This document shows positions 39,684 to 52,721 of a DNA stretch of 64,000 nucleotides, in pieces. Location: positions 3,760,677-3,824,676 of the forward strand of contig NZ_CP084028.1 in NCBI RefSeq assembly GCF_020181595.1, given 5' to 3'. The stretch's first letter is position 1, and the number at the start of each line of letters is the position of its first letter. The DNA is from [Mycobacterium] vasticus. GTDB lineage: Bacteria; Actinomycetota; Actinomycetes; Mycobacteriales; Mycobacteriaceae. The position numbers and the translations under genes are program-made. The notes beneath the pieces were generated by a model. The model did not search any database and was not told the origin of the DNA. It saw only the letters and a program-made list of their open reading frames with translations.

Positions 39684-40345
39684 CGGTTCAGCACCGCCTC
39701 GGCGAGCACCGCATCCAGCGCGGTGGTGATCTTGAAGGCCAGCGGGTCGCCCTCGACGACCTGGACCTGGCCTCCGACGTGCTCGACCAGCGAGGCGTCG
39801 TCGGTGAACCCGGTGCCCGACCCGGCCTGCTGGTAGGCCCGCAGCAGCAGTTCGGTGGCGAACCCCTGCGGGGTCTGTACCGCCCGCAGGCCGGCCCGCT
39901 CCGGCGTGCCCAGCACCACCCCGTTGGCGTCGACCGCCTTGATGGTGTCGGACACCGGCAACGCGGGCACCACGGCACGGTGACCGCCGCGCAACGCCTC
40001 GACCACGCGAACCACCAAGTCCGGCGGAGTCAACGGCCGTGCGGCATCGTGGACCAGAACGAATTCAGGGTCTCCGGCGCTTTGCAGGGCCAATCGGACC
40101 GATTCGACCCGGTCGGCCCCACCTGCGACGACGGTGGCCGTCTCGCCGAGGATCAGCTTGGCCTCATCGGTGCGATCCGGCGGCACCGCGACCACGACCT
40201 CGTCGATGACGCCTGAGTCACGCAGGCCGGCGACGGCGCGCTCGACCAGGGTCATCCCGCCGAGCAGAAAGAATGCTTTCGGTAGGCCCGCCCCGAGCCG
40301 CACGCCCGATCCGGCCGCCGGAACCACGGCTACCGTGTTGGCCAC
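39680..40345 (-). CDS. ispD: 2-C-methyl-D-erythritol 4-phosphate cytidylyltransferase
   Basis: A 221-residue nucleotidyltransferase with the CTP-binding [22 protein letters not shown] and [16 protein letters not shown] motifs, [10 protein letters not shown] and [14 protein letters not shown]. It activates MEP with CTP, the step before IspE. It follows carD by 32 bases, so carD-ispD-ispF may form one transcript as in M. tuberculosis. Confidence 0.95.
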   Translation of the reverse strand: MANTVAVVPAAGSGVRLGAGLPKAFFLLGGMTLVERAVAGLRDSGVIDEVVVAVPPDRTDEAKLILGETATVVAGGADRVESVRLALQSAGDPEFVLVHDAARPLTPPDLVVRVVEALRGGHRAVVPALPVSDTIKAVDANGVVLGTPERAGLRAVQTPQGFATELLLRAYQQAGSGTGFTDDASLVEHVGGQVQVVEGDPLAFKITTALDAVLAEAVLNR

Positions 40346-40377
40346 GGACTTTATCCCGACCGCTCAGGACGACGCGG

Positions 40378-40899
<522 letters not shown>

Positions 40900-41139
40900 A
40901 CACGTCGCCCAGACACCGGACTAACAACGGTGCAGGTCAGGGGCAGTCACGGCCCCGAAGGGGGGTTGACAGCACGGCAGAAGCGTGCATCCCGGGACCG
41001 GGTCGAGCGGCCGCGCCGGCGGTTCTGAGAGGGTCGCGGGCGGCCGCGGGCCCTGAGCTACCGCCCCGGCGAAGTTGCTACTACAGTGCATAGTCACCAG
41101 CCGTGCCAGCTGTCCCGACCGCCGAGCAGGAGACCTCAC

Positions 41140-41688
41140 GTGAACCGGTTCAACAGGACCTTCAACAAGGCTGCCGTCGGCCTGATCGCGGCCGTGGCGC
41201 TCGCCGGATGCGGCACGGGGCAGATCTCGCAGACCGCCGACCAGGCGTCCGCGGTCAACGGCTCCGAGGCCACCGCCGGTGACCTCGCGTTGCGCGACGT
41301 GCACATCCAGGCCGTGCAGAACAGCGACCAGCTGGAGCGCGGCACGACTGTCGACCTGGTATTCGTTGCCACCAACCAGTCGCCGGAGCGCGGCGACGAG
41401 CTGACCGGGATCACCACCCCGGTCGGCAAGGTCTCGGTGACCGGCAACAAGTCCGTGCCGCCCAGCGGCACCCTGATCGTGACCGCCCCGGCCGGCCCGG
41501 ACCTGCCGACCGCACCGCTGTCCAAGGCACTGCCGGAAGTGACCGATTCGGGCAGCGGGGCCGCCACCGTGACGCTGGACGAGCCCATCCGCAACGGCAT
41601 GACCTACGAGTTCACCTTCGACTTCAAAAACGCCGGCCAGATCCGGGTGGACGTGCCGATCTCGGCGGGCGTGCCGACGCGGCGCTGA
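41140..41688 (+). CDS. lpqE: Lipoprotein LpqE
   Basis: A 182-residue lipoprotein starting at GTG 41140 with an n-region KR pair, a hydrophobic stretch and lipobox VALAGC (Cys24). The mature part is a single beta-rich domain (LRDVHIQAVQ, LVFVATNQS, MTYEFTFDFKNAGQIRVDVPISAG) resembling immunoglobulin-like folds. Function unknown; place and sequence type match Rv3584. It is the gene between carD and radA. Confidence 0.88.
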   Translation: MNRFNRTFNKAAVGLIAAVALAGCGTGQISQTADQASAVNGSEATAGDLALRDVHIQAVQNSDQLERGTTVDLVFVATNQSPERGDELTGITTPVGKVSVTGNKSVPPSGTLIVTAPAGPDLPTAPLSKALPEVTDSGSGAATVTLDEPIRNGMTYEFTFDFKNAGQIRVDVPISAGVPTRR

Positions 41689-41739
41689 CCGTCGCGTCGT
41701 AAGCCCTAGCTGTCGGCCCCACCGGATACCGTTTGGCGC

Positions 41740-43143
41740 ATGGCCAAGGCTCGTGCGCTGTACCGCTGTTCGGAGTGCGGAAACACCACCACGAAGTGGG
41801 TGGGCCGCTGCCCGGAGTGCGGCGGCTGGGGCGGGATAGATCCCGTCGCCGAGGCGCCGGTATCACCGGGCGGGGTGCGTGCGTCAGCGCCGGCGCGGCC
41901 CGCGGTTCCGATCAGCTCCATCACCGTCGGCCGGGCCCGCCCCGAACCGACCGGGGTCGACGAACTGGACCGCGTGCTGGGCGGCGGGATCGTCCCCGGC
42001 TCGGTCACGCTGCTGGCCGGAGACCCCGGCGTCGGGAAATCCACGCTGCTGCTGGAGGTCGCGCATCGCTGGGCGCTGGCGGGCCGGCGGGCGCTCTACA
42101 TCTCCGGTGAGGAGTCCGGCGGGCAGATCCGATTGCGCGCCGAGCGCACCGGTTGCAGCCATGACGAGATCTACCTGGCCGCTGAGTCGGACCTGCAGAC
42201 CGTGCTCGGCCATATCGAGGCGGTGCGGCCCACGCTGGTGGTGGTGGACTCGGTGCAGACCATCGCCGCCGCCGACACCGACGGGGTGGCCGGCGGGGTC
42301 ACCCAGGTGCGGGCCGTGACGGCCGCGCTGACCGCGGCCGCCAAGGCCGCCGATGTGGCGCTGATCCTGGTCGGTCACGTCACCAAGGACGGCGCGATCG
42401 CCGGCCCGCGGTCCTTGGAGCACCTCGTGGATGTCGTGCTGCATTTCGATGGCGAGCGTCATTCGGTGCTGCGGATGGTGCGTGCGGTGAAGAACCGCTA
42501 CGGCGCCACCGACGAGGTGGGTTGTTTCCTCTTGCGCGACGGCGGTATCGAGGGGATCGCCGATCCGTCCGGACTGTTCCTGGAGCAGCGCAGCATGCCG
42601 GTGCCGGGCACCTCGATCACCGTCGCACTCGACGGCAAGCGCCCGATGATCGGCGAGGTGCAGGCGCTGCTGGCCACCCCGGCGAGCGGGTCGCCGCGCC
42701 GGGCGGTCAGCGGTATCGACCACGCCCGGGCCGCAATGATCACCGCGGTGCTGGACAAGCATGCCGGCATTCCCATCTCCGCAGGTGACATCTACCTGTC
42801 GACCGTGGGCGGAATGCGATTGACCGATCCCTCAACGGATCTGGCCGTCGCCATAGCGCTGGCCTCGGCCTACGCAGATCTCCCGCTGCCGGCGACCACC
42901 GTGGTTCTCGGCGAGGTGGGCCTGGCCGGCGACCTGCGCCCGGTCGCCGGGATCGACCGGCGGCTGTCCGAGGCGGCCCGGCTCGGGTTCACCATCGCGC
43001 TGACACCACCGGGCGCCCCGGGGACCGTCGGCGGTCTGCGCACAGTGGAGGCGCCCAATATTGTTGCCGCGCTGCAGCACCTGAAGGCCATCGCCGACAA
43101 TCGCAGCCGGCCGACACCGCCGCGACTGGTACGTGGCTCCTAG
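41740..43143 (+). CDS. radA: DNA repair protein RadA
   Basis: A 467-residue RadA/Sms. Zinc finger cysteines are at residues 10, 13, 24 and 27; Walker A is GDPGVGKST; the RadA-specific KNRYG motif is present; the C-terminal domain is Lon-protease-like. RadA drives branch migration in recombination. In M. tuberculosis disA follows; here the radA stop lies in a CTAG shared with the stop of the convergent gene. Confidence 0.95.
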   Translation: MAKARALYRCSECGNTTTKWVGRCPECGGWGGIDPVAEAPVSPGGVRASAPARPAVPISSITVGRARPEPTGVDELDRVLGGGIVPGSVTLLAGDPGVGKSTLLLEVAHRWALAGRRALYISGEESGGQIRLRAERTGCSHDEIYLAAESDLQTVLGHIEAVRPTLVVVDSVQTIAAADTDGVAGGVTQVRAVTAALTAAAKAADVALILVGHVTKDGAIAGPRSLEHLVDVVLHFDGERHSVLRMVRAVKNRYGATDEVGCFLLRDGGIEGIADPSGLFLEQRSMPVPGTSITVALDGKRPMIGEVQALLATPASGSPRRAVSGIDHARAAMITAVLDKHAGIPISAGDIYLSTVGGMRLTDPSTDLAVAIALASAYADLPLPATTVVLGEVGLAGDLRPVAGIDRRLSEAARLGFTIALTPPGAPGTVGGLRTVEAPNIVAALQHLKAIADNRSRPTPPRLVRGS

Positions 43144-43928
43144 TTGCCCGGCGGCGGCGCGTCGGGCACCGGGACGTCGGCCGGCGGCGGCGGAGGCGCA
43201 TCCGGCAACGGCTCAGTCAGCATGAACGGCACGGTCGCCGAACGCAGGTTGCCCAGTTGGACGACGAGGTTGTAGGTGCCCGGCCCGATCGGCTGCCGCG
43301 GCAGCGGGCACTGCGGCGCCGAACCCATCCCGGTCCAGGTCACCGTGGTGGTCACCTGCTCCCCCGGATCGAAGGTCTTGACCAGGGTCTCGTTCGACGG
43401 CGCGCAGTCCAGGTTCGACCACAGCCGCTGGTTGTCCAGCGTGTAGACGTAGGCGGCCAACACGGCCGCTCCCACATCCCGCTTGCAGGCGACCAGTCCG
43501 ATATTGGTGACCACCATGGTGAACTGAGGCTGCTCACCCACCGCGTACTGCGGGCCGGTGATGCCCTTGACGGCCAGCGTGGAATCGGGACAGTCGTCGC
43601 CCTCCTTGAGCACCGGGGGCGGGATCACCGCGGCGGTCGGCGTCGCCGACGGCGGCGGCACCTCTTCGACTGGCGCCACCACCGGCGTCTTGGCGCCCTC
43701 AGGAGCGGGCCCTGGCGGCTTGACGTGCTGGGCGTGGGCGTTCTTGTCGGCTGCGGCACTGTCAGCGCCCGCGCTGCCGCGTACGACGGCGAAGACGATG
43801 AGCGACACCACCGCAATCACGGCGGCCGCAACACCCAGCGCCAGGCCGCGGCGTCGCCAGTAGATCTGCGAAGGCAGCGGACCCTGCGGTTCCAAATCGA
43901 TCACGTCCTCACGGTAGGACGAGCCCAC
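43140..43928 (-). CDS. Single-pass membrane protein with extracytoplasmic domain (Rv3587c-like)
   Basis: From GTG 43928 the protein has 262 residues: a short cytoplasmic start ([16 protein letters not shown]), one membrane helix ([20 protein letters not shown]), a Pro/Ala-rich linker, then a beta-rich domain with three or more cysteines ([32 protein letters not shown]) and a Pro-rich tail. The place next to canB fits Rv3587c. Longer in-frame starts exist but give an unlikely N-terminus. Function unknown. Confidence 0.82.
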   Translation of the reverse strand: MGSSYREDVIDLEPQGPLPSQIYWRRRGLALGVAAAVIAVVSLIVFAVVRGSAGADSAAADKNAHAQHVKPPGPAPEGAKTPVVAPVEEVPPPSATPTAAVIPPPVLKEGDDCPDSTLAVKGITGPQYAVGEQPQFTMVVTNIGLVACKRDVGAAVLAAYVYTLDNQRLWSNLDCAPSNETLVKTFDPGEQVTTTVTWTGMGSAPQCPLPRQPIGPGTYNLVVQLGNLRSATVPFMLTEPLPDAPPPPPADVPVPDAPPPGN

Positions 43929-43983
43929 CGAGAGTTGTCCGACGTGTCTCGGCGTGTCGTTGCCGCGTTGTGACCTTCGGAGA

Positions 43984-44601
43984 CTATTCCCCGATGTCGC
44001 CGAGATGCTCGCGCGCCTGCACCCGCCCGTCGGACAGGTGATAGGTGGCACCGACGATCGCCAGCCTCCCGGCCTCGATCTGGTCGGCGATGACGGTGGA
44101 CCGGCTCGCCAACTGCCGCACCGTCTCGTTGACGTGGTAGGTCTCGAACTCGTCGATGCTGCTCAGGCCTTCCCGCCGGCCCACCAGGATCGACGAGGAC
44201 ACCCGTTCGGTGATGTCACGCAGGTAGCCGCCCGGTACGGAACCGTCGTCGAGAGCCGCCAGCGCGGCCTTGACCGCCCCGCAGCTGTCGTGCCCGAGCA
44301 CGACTATCAGCGGCACGTCGAGCACCGCCACCCCGAACTCGATCGATCCCAGCACGGCCGCATCGATGACATGGCCGGCGGTGCGGACCACGAACATGTC
44401 GCCCAGGCCCTGATCGAAGATGATCTCGGCGGCCACTCTGCTGTCGCCGCAACCGAACACCACCGCCGTCGGCTTCTGGCCCGTGGCCAGACTGGCGCGG
44501 CGTTCGATGCTCTGACTGGGATGGGCGGGCTCGCCCGCGACGAAGCGCTCGTTACCCTCCTTGAGTGCTTTCCACGCTGATACCGGGTTCGTATTGGGCA
44601 T
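43984..44601 (-). CDS. canB: Beta-carbonic anhydrase CanB
   Basis: A 205-residue beta-carbonic anhydrase starting MPNTNPVSAWKALKEGNERF. Zinc and catalytic residues are Cys51, Asp53, Arg55 (GCGDSR), His104 and Cys107 (LGHDSCG). It interconverts CO2 and bicarbonate in the cytosol. Its ATG lies in a GCATGC palindrome whose other strand begins mutY, so the two divergent genes overlap by two bases. Confidence 0.94.
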   Translation of the reverse strand: MPNTNPVSAWKALKEGNERFVAGEPAHPSQSIERRASLATGQKPTAVVFGCGDSRVAAEIIFDQGLGDMFVVRTAGHVIDAAVLGSIEFGVAVLDVPLIVVLGHDSCGAVKAALAALDDGSVPGGYLRDITERVSSSILVGRREGLSSIDEFETYHVNETVRQLASRSTVIADQIEAGRLAIVGATYHLSDGRVQAREHLGDIGE

Positions 44602-45544
44602 GCCCGATATTCTGCCTGGCGGCGGGTCCGGCCGCACGATGAGCATCGATCCGAGCGATCTACTGCACTGGTTCGACTCGTGCGAGCGCGACCTGCCGTG
44701 GCGGGCGCCCGGCGTCACGCCGTGGCAGATCCTGGTCAGCGAGTTCATGCTGCAGCAGACCCCGGTGTCGCGGGTGCTACCGATCTGGCCGGACTGGGTC
44801 GCGCGCTGGCCGACACCGTCGGCGACGGCGGCCGCCACCCCGGCAGATGTGCTGCGAGCCTGGGGAAAACTGGGCTACCCGCGCCGCGCCAAGCGGCTGC
44901 ACGAATGTGCGGGCGTGCTGGCCCGGGACTTCGGCGATGTGGTGCCCGATGACGTCGACGCCCTCGAGCAGCTGCCCGGGGTCGGCAGCTACACCGCCCG
45001 GGCGATAGCCGCCTTCGCCTACCGCAAACGGGTTCCGGTGGTGGACACCAACGTTCGGCGGGTGGTGGCTCGTGCGGTGCACGGGCACGCCGAGCCGGCC
45101 GCGCCGTCGACGAAGCGCGATCACGCCGACGTCGACGCCCTGCTGGCCCTGATCCCGAAAGCCGACCGGGCCGCCCGGTTCTCCGCGGCGCTGATGGAGC
45201 TCGGTGCCGTGGTGTGCACGGCCAGAGCACCGAACTGTGCCGTGTGCCCACTGCGATCATGTGCGTGGCGCGACGCCGACTACCCGGTGAGATCAGCGCC
45301 GAAGCGTCCCGCCCAGCGTTACGCCGGCACCGACCGACAGGTGCGCGGTCGCCTGTTGGACATCCTGCGGGACAACGATTTTCCCGTCACGAAGGCCCAA
45401 CTCGACGTGGCTTGGCCGACGGATGCGGTCCAGCGTGAGCGCGCACTGGCATCGCTGTTGAGCGACGGGCTGGTCGAACAAGACGCCGGCGGCCGCTTCG
45501 CGCTGCCCGGTCAGGACAGGAACGACTCGACGGCGTCGCGGTAG
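44600..45544 (+). CDS. mutY: Adenine DNA glycosylase MutY
   Basis: A 314-residue HhH glycosylase from ATG 44600 (MPDILPGGGSGRTMSIDPSD); a later ATG at 44639 is possible. Motifs: EFMLQQTPVSRV with the catalytic Glu, LPGVGSYTA hairpin with VVDTNVRRV and its Asp, and a [4Fe-4S] set C-x6-C-x2-C-x4-C near residues 206-221. It removes adenine mispaired with 8-oxoguanine. Its 3' end overlaps the convergent hydrolase gene by 34 bases. Confidence 0.93.
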   Translation: MPDILPGGGSGRTMSIDPSDLLHWFDSCERDLPWRAPGVTPWQILVSEFMLQQTPVSRVLPIWPDWVARWPTPSATAAATPADVLRAWGKLGYPRRAKRLHECAGVLARDFGDVVPDDVDALEQLPGVGSYTARAIAAFAYRKRVPVVDTNVRRVVARAVHGHAEPAAPSTKRDHADVDALLALIPKADRAARFSAALMELGAVVCTARAPNCAVCPLRSCAWRDADYPVRSAPKRPAQRYAGTDRQVRGRLLDILRDNDFPVTKAQLDVAWPTDAVQRERALASLLSDGLVEQDAGGRFALPGQDRNDSTASR

Positions 45545-46281
45545 ACCTGCGGGGCGTCGTCGTGCACCAGGTGCCCAGCGTTCGGGACGTGCAGGTAGGT
45601 GCTGTCCAAACCGATGCGGTGCATCTGGAGCATCTGCCCGGGCGGCGTCACCGAGTTGCCCGCCTCGATCAGTAACGCCGGCGCCCGCACCGCGCGCCAC
45701 TGCGCCCAGTAGTCCCGGGTACCCCACTCCGCGGCGATCTGCACCCACTGGGCGGGCTGACCGTGCAGCCGCCAGCCTGTCTCGGTCCGATCGAAGGCCT
45801 CCAGGAAATACCGCCCGGCCACCTCCCCGAACTCGGCTATCACGTCGTCGGCACGGGTGAACTCCACCGGCAGGGCGTGCGCCCACGGCTCCCATGCGCC
45901 GGTGGTCATCCCGCGAAAATCCGGGGCCATGTCCTCCACCACCACCGCCGTGACGAGCTCGGGGCGCTGCGCTGCCAGGCACCACGAGTGCAGGCCACCC
46001 ATCGAATGCCCGACCAGCCGCACCGGTTCGCCCAGCGGCTCCACCGCGGCGGCCAGGTCAGATACGAAGCGTTCAGTGCAGATCGGGTGCGGGTCTGCGA
46101 CGTCACGGCCGCGGTGCCACGGCGCGTCGTAGGTATAGACCGCCCCCAGCCGGGACAGCCATTCCCATTGCCGCGGCCAGGTGCTGCCGCGGCCCATCAA
46201 CCCGTGCACCAGCACCAGCGGCGCGCCGTGTCCGCCGCGATAGGTCAACAGCTCGCTCGAGGCGGTCTCCACCCGGGGCAC
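45511..46281 (-). CDS. Alpha/beta-fold hydrolase (Rv3591c-like)
   Basis: A 256-residue hydrolase starting at GTG 46281. LVLVHGLMGRGSTW forms the oxyanion strand, GHSMGGLHSW the nucleophile elbow with Ser, and NAGHLVHDDAP holds the catalytic His. An esterase or haloalkane-dehalogenase-type hydrolase; no substrate can be named. Convergent with mutY and divergent from mhuD with a 14-base gap. Confidence 0.85.
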   Translation of the reverse strand: MPRVETASSELLTYRGGHGAPLVLVHGLMGRGSTWPRQWEWLSRLGAVYTYDAPWHRGRDVADPHPICTERFVSDLAAAVEPLGEPVRLVGHSMGGLHSWCLAAQRPELVTAVVVEDMAPDFRGMTTGAWEPWAHALPVEFTRADDVIAEFGEVAGRYFLEAFDRTETGWRLHGQPAQWVQIAAEWGTRDYWAQWRAVRAPALLIEAGNSVTPPGQMLQMHRIGLDSTYLHVPNAGHLVHDDAPQVYRDAVESFLS

Positions 46282-46295
46282 GGTAACCTAGCCGC

Positions 46296-46610
46296 ATGTC
46301 AGTGGTGAAGATCAACGTCATCGAGGTGCCCGAAGGGGCCGGTCCCGAGGTGGAGAAGCGGTTCGCCGACCGGGCCGACACCGTGGCCGACACCCCCGGC
46401 TTCCAGGGCTTTCAGCTGCTGCGGCCGGTCCGCGGCGACAACCGCTACTTCGTGGTCACCCAGTGGGAGTCCGACGCGGCCTACGAGGCGTGGGTGCGTG
46501 ACCGCTCGGAGGCCGCGCACGCCGGATACGGGGCTCCGCTGTCCAAAGGCGCCGCCAACCTGGAGTTCGAGGTCGTGCTGGACGTGGCGGGAACCGCCAC
46601 CCGGACCTAG
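46296..46610 (+). CDS. mhuD: Haem-degrading monooxygenase MhuD
   Basis: A 104-residue dimeric ferredoxin-like ABM-domain protein. The residues known for M. tuberculosis MhuD are at identical numbers: Asn7, Trp66 and His75 (haem ligand). It breaks haem down to mycobilins and iron without CO release. With the haemophore-like gene at 22.7 kb it makes two haem-uptake-related genes in this window. Only 14 bases separate it from the divergent hydrolase gene. Confidence 0.94.
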   Translation: MSVVKINVIEVPEGAGPEVEKRFADRADTVADTPGFQGFQLLRPVRGDNRYFVVTQWESDAAYEAWVRDRSEAAHAGYGAPLSKGAANLEFEVVLDVAGTATRT

Positions 46611-46613
46611 GCC

Positions 46614-47930
46614 GTGCGGCGCCACCTGGCGGCCTGGACGACCGCAGTTGCGCTTGCAGCCGGCTGCGCCCCCTCCCCTGCCTCACCGGCGGACCCGGGC
46701 GGGGTGACGATCTCCACCACCACCCCACCCGGTCTGCGGGCCAAGCAGACCATGGACATGCTCAACTCCGACTGGCCGATCGGCCCGGTCGGGGTGGCGA
46801 CCCTGGCCGCACCGGACAAGGTCGACCAGGTGGTCACGACCATGGAATCGCTGTGGTGGGACCGCCCGTTCCAGCTCGACGACGTCGACATCCGGGCCGG
46901 CGCGGCCACCTTGCACCTGACCACCTCCTACGGCGCCCGGCAGGACATTCGGCTGCGCACCGACGACAACGGCATGGTGAACCTGTTCAAGCCGAGCACC
47001 GAGGCACCGCCGATCCGGTCCTGGCGTGACGTCGACACCGTGCTCAAGCGCACCGGCGCGCGCTACTCCTATCAGGCGTCGCGCATCGCGGGTGGGCATT
47101 GCGAGCGGGTCGCCGGCACCAACACCGGCCAATCACTGCCGCTGGCATCGATTTTCAAGCTGTATGTGCTGTTGGCGGTCGCCAATGAGGTCAAGGCCGG
47201 AAACGTGTCCTGGGACGACCCGCTGACCATCACCGGCCGGGCCAAGGCCGTCGGCTCATCCGGCCTGGAGGAACTGCCCGACGGCGCGCACGTGTCGGTT
47301 CGCCGGGCAGCCGAGAAGATGATCGCCACCAGCGACAACATGGCCACGGATCTGCTGATCGGCAAAGTCGGCACCCACGCCGTGGAGCAGGCGCTGGTCG
47401 CCGCCGGCCATCACGACCCGGCCAGCATGACGCCGTTTCCCACCATGTACGAACTGTTCTCGGTGGGTTGGGGCAAGCCGGACCTGCGGGAGCAGTGGCA
47501 GCACGGCTCGGCGCAGGAGCGGGCAAAGTTGCTGCGGCAGGCCGAGTCCCGGCCGTATGAGCCCGATCCGGTCCGCGCGCACGACCCGGCCTCGGCGTAC
47601 GGGGCGGAGTGGTACGGCAGCGCCGAGGACATCTGCCGGGTACACGTCGCGCTGCAGGCAGGCGCGGTGGGCAAGGCCGCACCGGTCCGCGACATCATGT
47701 CCGCGGTCCGCGGTATCGACCTACCTCGCAGCGAGTGGCCCTATATCGGGTCGAAGGCCGGCGGCCTGCCCGGTGACCTGACGTTCAGCTGGTACGCGTT
47801 GGACCGGGCCGGGCAGCCGTGGGTGGTCAGCTTCCAGCTGAACTGGCCGCGCGACCACGGCAAGAGCGTCGGCAGCTGGATGCTGCAGATCGCGCAGCAG
47901 GCTTTCGGCCTGCTGCCCGTGCAGCGCTGA
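46614..47930 (+). CDS. lpqF: Lipoprotein LpqF, serine beta-lactamase-fold
   Basis: A 438-residue lipoprotein starting at GTG 46614, three bases after mhuD. Lipobox ALAAGC gives Cys18. Residues about 35-150 form an N-terminal domain; the C-terminal half is a class A beta-lactamase-like fold with SIFK (SxxK) and SDN (ATSDNMATDLL). The KTG box is replaced by a SKAGG (YIGSKAGGLPGDL). It may act on cell-wall peptides or be a carboxypeptidase-like esterase. Place matches Rv3593. Confidence 0.87.
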   Translation: MRRHLAAWTTAVALAAGCAPSPASPADPGGVTISTTTPPGLRAKQTMDMLNSDWPIGPVGVATLAAPDKVDQVVTTMESLWWDRPFQLDDVDIRAGAATLHLTTSYGARQDIRLRTDDNGMVNLFKPSTEAPPIRSWRDVDTVLKRTGARYSYQASRIAGGHCERVAGTNTGQSLPLASIFKLYVLLAVANEVKAGNVSWDDPLTITGRAKAVGSSGLEELPDGAHVSVRRAAEKMIATSDNMATDLLIGKVGTHAVEQALVAAGHHDPASMTPFPTMYELFSVGWGKPDLREQWQHGSAQERAKLLRQAESRPYEPDPVRAHDPASAYGAEWYGSAEDICRVHVALQAGAVGKAAPVRDIMSAVRGIDLPRSEWPYIGSKAGGLPGDLTFSWYALDRAGQPWVVSFQLNWPRDHGKSVGSWMLQIAQQAFGLLPVQR

Positions 47931-47942
47931 CCCGGCGAGCAG

Positions 47943-50462
<2,520 letters not shown>

Positions 50463-50568
50463 TGGCGGCTACCTGCTCTTCCTCACCATCGGCACTCGCT
50501 GGGCCTCGGTTCGGCCCCGCGTACCTGCCGTCCACTCTAGTGGGCGGCGCAGCGCGCTGTGACCTGGC

Positions 50569-50586
50569 TTGCAGTGCGTACTGCAA
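50569..50586. promoter_or_regulatory. Palindrome upstream of clpC1
   Basis: TTGCAGT (50569-50575) and ACTGCAA (50580-50586) are perfect inverted repeats with a four-base spacer, 107 bases before the clpC1 ATG. It could be an operator or a hairpin in the 5' leader. It does not look like the usual ClgR site. Confidence 0.4.
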
Positions 50587-50676
50587 AGACCCGCACCGGC
50601 GCCGGGCCTCGAAAGACCTGGCACCGGATGCAAGAGACCAACGGTGAGACCCCGGAGTGTGATTCCGGACGATCAG

Positions 50677-50701
50677 CGGGTTCGCCAGAAGCGAAAACCC
50701 G
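50677..50701 (-). terminator. Hairpin downstream of lsr2
   Basis: CGGGTTCGC (50677-50685) pairs with GCGAAAACCCG (50691-50701) with a two-base bulge and a five-base loop. It starts 15 bases after the lsr2 stop on the minus strand, so it is a likely lsr2 terminator lacking a long U tract. A smaller CCGGA/TCCGG hairpin follows at 50652-50668. Confidence 0.5.
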
Positions 50702-50715
50702 GCTGGATTGCGGCC

Positions 50716-51051
50716 CTAGGTGGCGGCGTGAAACGCGTCGATGATGTCGGCCGGGATACGGCCGCGGGTGGAGACGTTGTGACCGTTGCGGCGCGCCCAG
50801 TCCCGAATGGCGGCGCTTTGTTCACGGTCGATGGTTCCGCGGCGGCCACCGCTGACGCGGCCCCGGCGACGACCGCCGACCCGACGGCCCGCCTCGGCCC
50901 ACTTCTTCAAATCGGCGCGCAGCTTTCCGGCATTCTTGCTGGAAAGATCAATCTCGTAGGAAACACCGTCCAGTCCGAATTCGACTGTTTCGTCGGCGGC
51001 ACCCTCACCATCGAAATCATCGATCAAGGTGACGGTCACTTTTTTCGCCAT
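50716..51051 (-). CDS. lsr2: Nucleoid-associated silencer Lsr2
   Basis: A 111-residue H-NS-like protein. The N-terminal dimerisation half ([20 protein letters not shown]) and the C-terminal DNA-binding half with the AT-hook-like [13 protein letters not shown] (Arg-Gly-Arg at 96-98) are intact. Lsr2 coats AT-rich DNA and represses acquired genes. The 115-base region upstream (51052-51166) is the most AT-rich leader in the right half of the window, with a run of five A residues at 51127, which may allow Lsr2 to act on its own gene. Confidence 0.96.
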   Translation of the reverse strand: MAKKVTVTLIDDFDGEGAADETVEFGLDGVSYEIDLSSKNAGKLRADLKKWAEAGRRVGGRRRGRVSGGRRGTIDREQSAAIRDWARRNGHNVSTRGRIPADIIDAFHAAT

Positions 51052-51166
51052 TGGTACCCCTCGGTTTGCTTTCCTGTGCAGTAACTGAACACCAGTCGTT
51101 ATCGACCCTGACGACTAATGTGCCATAAAAATACGGCGGCTTCAACACCGCGTGCCGAGGCAGCGT

Positions 51167-52687
51167 TCAGTTGCTCTGTCGACGAACAATCGGGAACAAT
51201 ACCGTATCGCGAATTGACAGCCCGGTCAGCACCATCAGCAACCGATCAATGCCCATTCCGGTTCCGGTACACGGCGGCATGGCATGTTCCATAGCAGCCA
51301 GAAAGTCCTCGTCAAGTGCCATTGCCTCGTCGTCGCCGGCCGCCGCCGCGCGGGCCTGGGCGGCAAAGCGCTCACGTTGCACCACCGGGTCGACGAGCTC
51401 GGAGTAACCAGTGGCCAGTTCTACACCGCGCATATAAAGGTCCCATTTCTCGGTGACCCCTTCGATACTGCGGTGCTGACGCGTCAGCGGCGTGGTCTCC
51501 ACCGGGAAGTCCCGAACGAATGTCGGGGCGCTGAGGTGATTGCCGACGGTGTGTTCCCACAGCTCCTCGACCAGCTTGCCGTGGCCGTAGCCGCGATCGG
51601 TGGGAATCTCCACGCCCAGACGGTCGGCCACCGCCCACAGGTCGGCCACCGAAGTCGCCGGCGTGATCTGCTCACCGAGCGCGGCCGACAGCGACGGATA
51701 CATTTGCACCGTCGCCCATTCACCGCCAATGTCGTAGATACTGCCGTCGGGCAGGGGCAGTTGCCTGGTCCCGATCACCTCGTCGGCGACTTCTTGAATA
51801 ATTTCGCGAGTCGCCACGGCCGAGTCATCGTAGGTGCCATAGGCCTGGTAGGTCTCCAACATCGAGAACTCCGGCGAATGGGTCGAATCGACGCCCTCGT
51901 TTCGGAACACCCGATTGAGCTCGAAGACGCGATCGAAACCACCGACCACACACCGCTTCAAGAACAGCTCGGGGGCGATTCGCAGGTAAAGGTCCGTGTC
52001 TAGGGCGTTCGAATGGGTGACGAACGGCCGGGCCGCCGCACCGCCGGCCAAAGTCTGCAACATCGGCGTTTCGACTTCGAGGAATCCACGCCGCTCCAAT
52101 GCGGAGCGAATGGCTCTAATCACAAAGATCCGTTGACGCGCCACGGTGCGCGCCTCCGGGCGGACGATCAGGTCCACGTAGCGCTGCCGGACCCGGGATT
52201 CCTCGCTCATGTCCTTATGCGCGACCGGCAACGGCCGCAGCGACTTCGACGCCATCTGCCAGGAGTCGGCGAGCACCGACAGTTCGCCGCGGCGTGAGCT
52301 GATCACCTCGCCGCGCACGAAGACGATGTCGCCCAGGTCGACGTCGGACTTCCACGCCTCCAGCACGTCCTCGCCCACACTGGCCAGGCTGATCATCACC
52401 TGCAGTTGAGTCCCGTCGCCCTCCTGCAGGGTGGCGAAACAGAGTTTGCCGGAGTTGCGGGCGAACACCACCCGCCCGGCCACGCCCACGATGTCGCCGG
52501 TGGAGGTGTCGGCGGCCAACTCCGGGTAGTTGGCCCGGATCTCAGCGAGGGTGTGGGTGCGCTGCACCTGGACCGGGTAGGGGTCACGGCCCTCGGCGAG
52601 CAGACGCGTCCGCTTGTCGCGGCGGATCCGGAACTGCTCGGGGAGGTCGGAATCATCCTGCGGCTGGGGTGTATCGGCAGAGCTCAC
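51167..52687 (-). CDS. lysS: Lysyl-tRNA synthetase, class II
   Basis: A 506-residue class II synthetase starting at GTG 52687 ([15 protein letters not shown]). It has an OB-fold anticodon domain (residues about 60-160), then motif 2 region [23 protein letters not shown] and motif 3 [13 protein letters not shown] near the end. Length fits LysS1 of M. tuberculosis. It charges tRNA-Lys. No lysX-type membrane domain is present. Confidence 0.95.
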   Translation of the reverse strand: MSSADTPQPQDDSDLPEQFRIRRDKRTRLLAEGRDPYPVQVQRTHTLAEIRANYPELAADTSTGDIVGVAGRVVFARNSGKLCFATLQEGDGTQLQVMISLASVGEDVLEAWKSDVDLGDIVFVRGEVISSRRGELSVLADSWQMASKSLRPLPVAHKDMSEESRVRQRYVDLIVRPEARTVARQRIFVIRAIRSALERRGFLEVETPMLQTLAGGAAARPFVTHSNALDTDLYLRIAPELFLKRCVVGGFDRVFELNRVFRNEGVDSTHSPEFSMLETYQAYGTYDDSAVATREIIQEVADEVIGTRQLPLPDGSIYDIGGEWATVQMYPSLSAALGEQITPATSVADLWAVADRLGVEIPTDRGYGHGKLVEELWEHTVGNHLSAPTFVRDFPVETTPLTRQHRSIEGVTEKWDLYMRGVELATGYSELVDPVVQRERFAAQARAAAAGDDEAMALDEDFLAAMEHAMPPCTGTGMGIDRLLMVLTGLSIRDTVLFPIVRRQSN

Positions 52688-52721
52688 GACATGCCAGCTT
52701 AGTTGAATACCCTGCGACGGC

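Noticed and set aside
40966..40971. TTGACA as the -35 of lpqE
   Set aside because: No acceptable -10 box lies about 17 bases downstream, and it is 170 bases from the start codon.
43140..44051. A remnant of disA inside the radA-canB interval
   Set aside because: The reading frame encodes a membrane-anchored Cys/Pro-rich protein; no DGA or RHR motif was seen in any frame.
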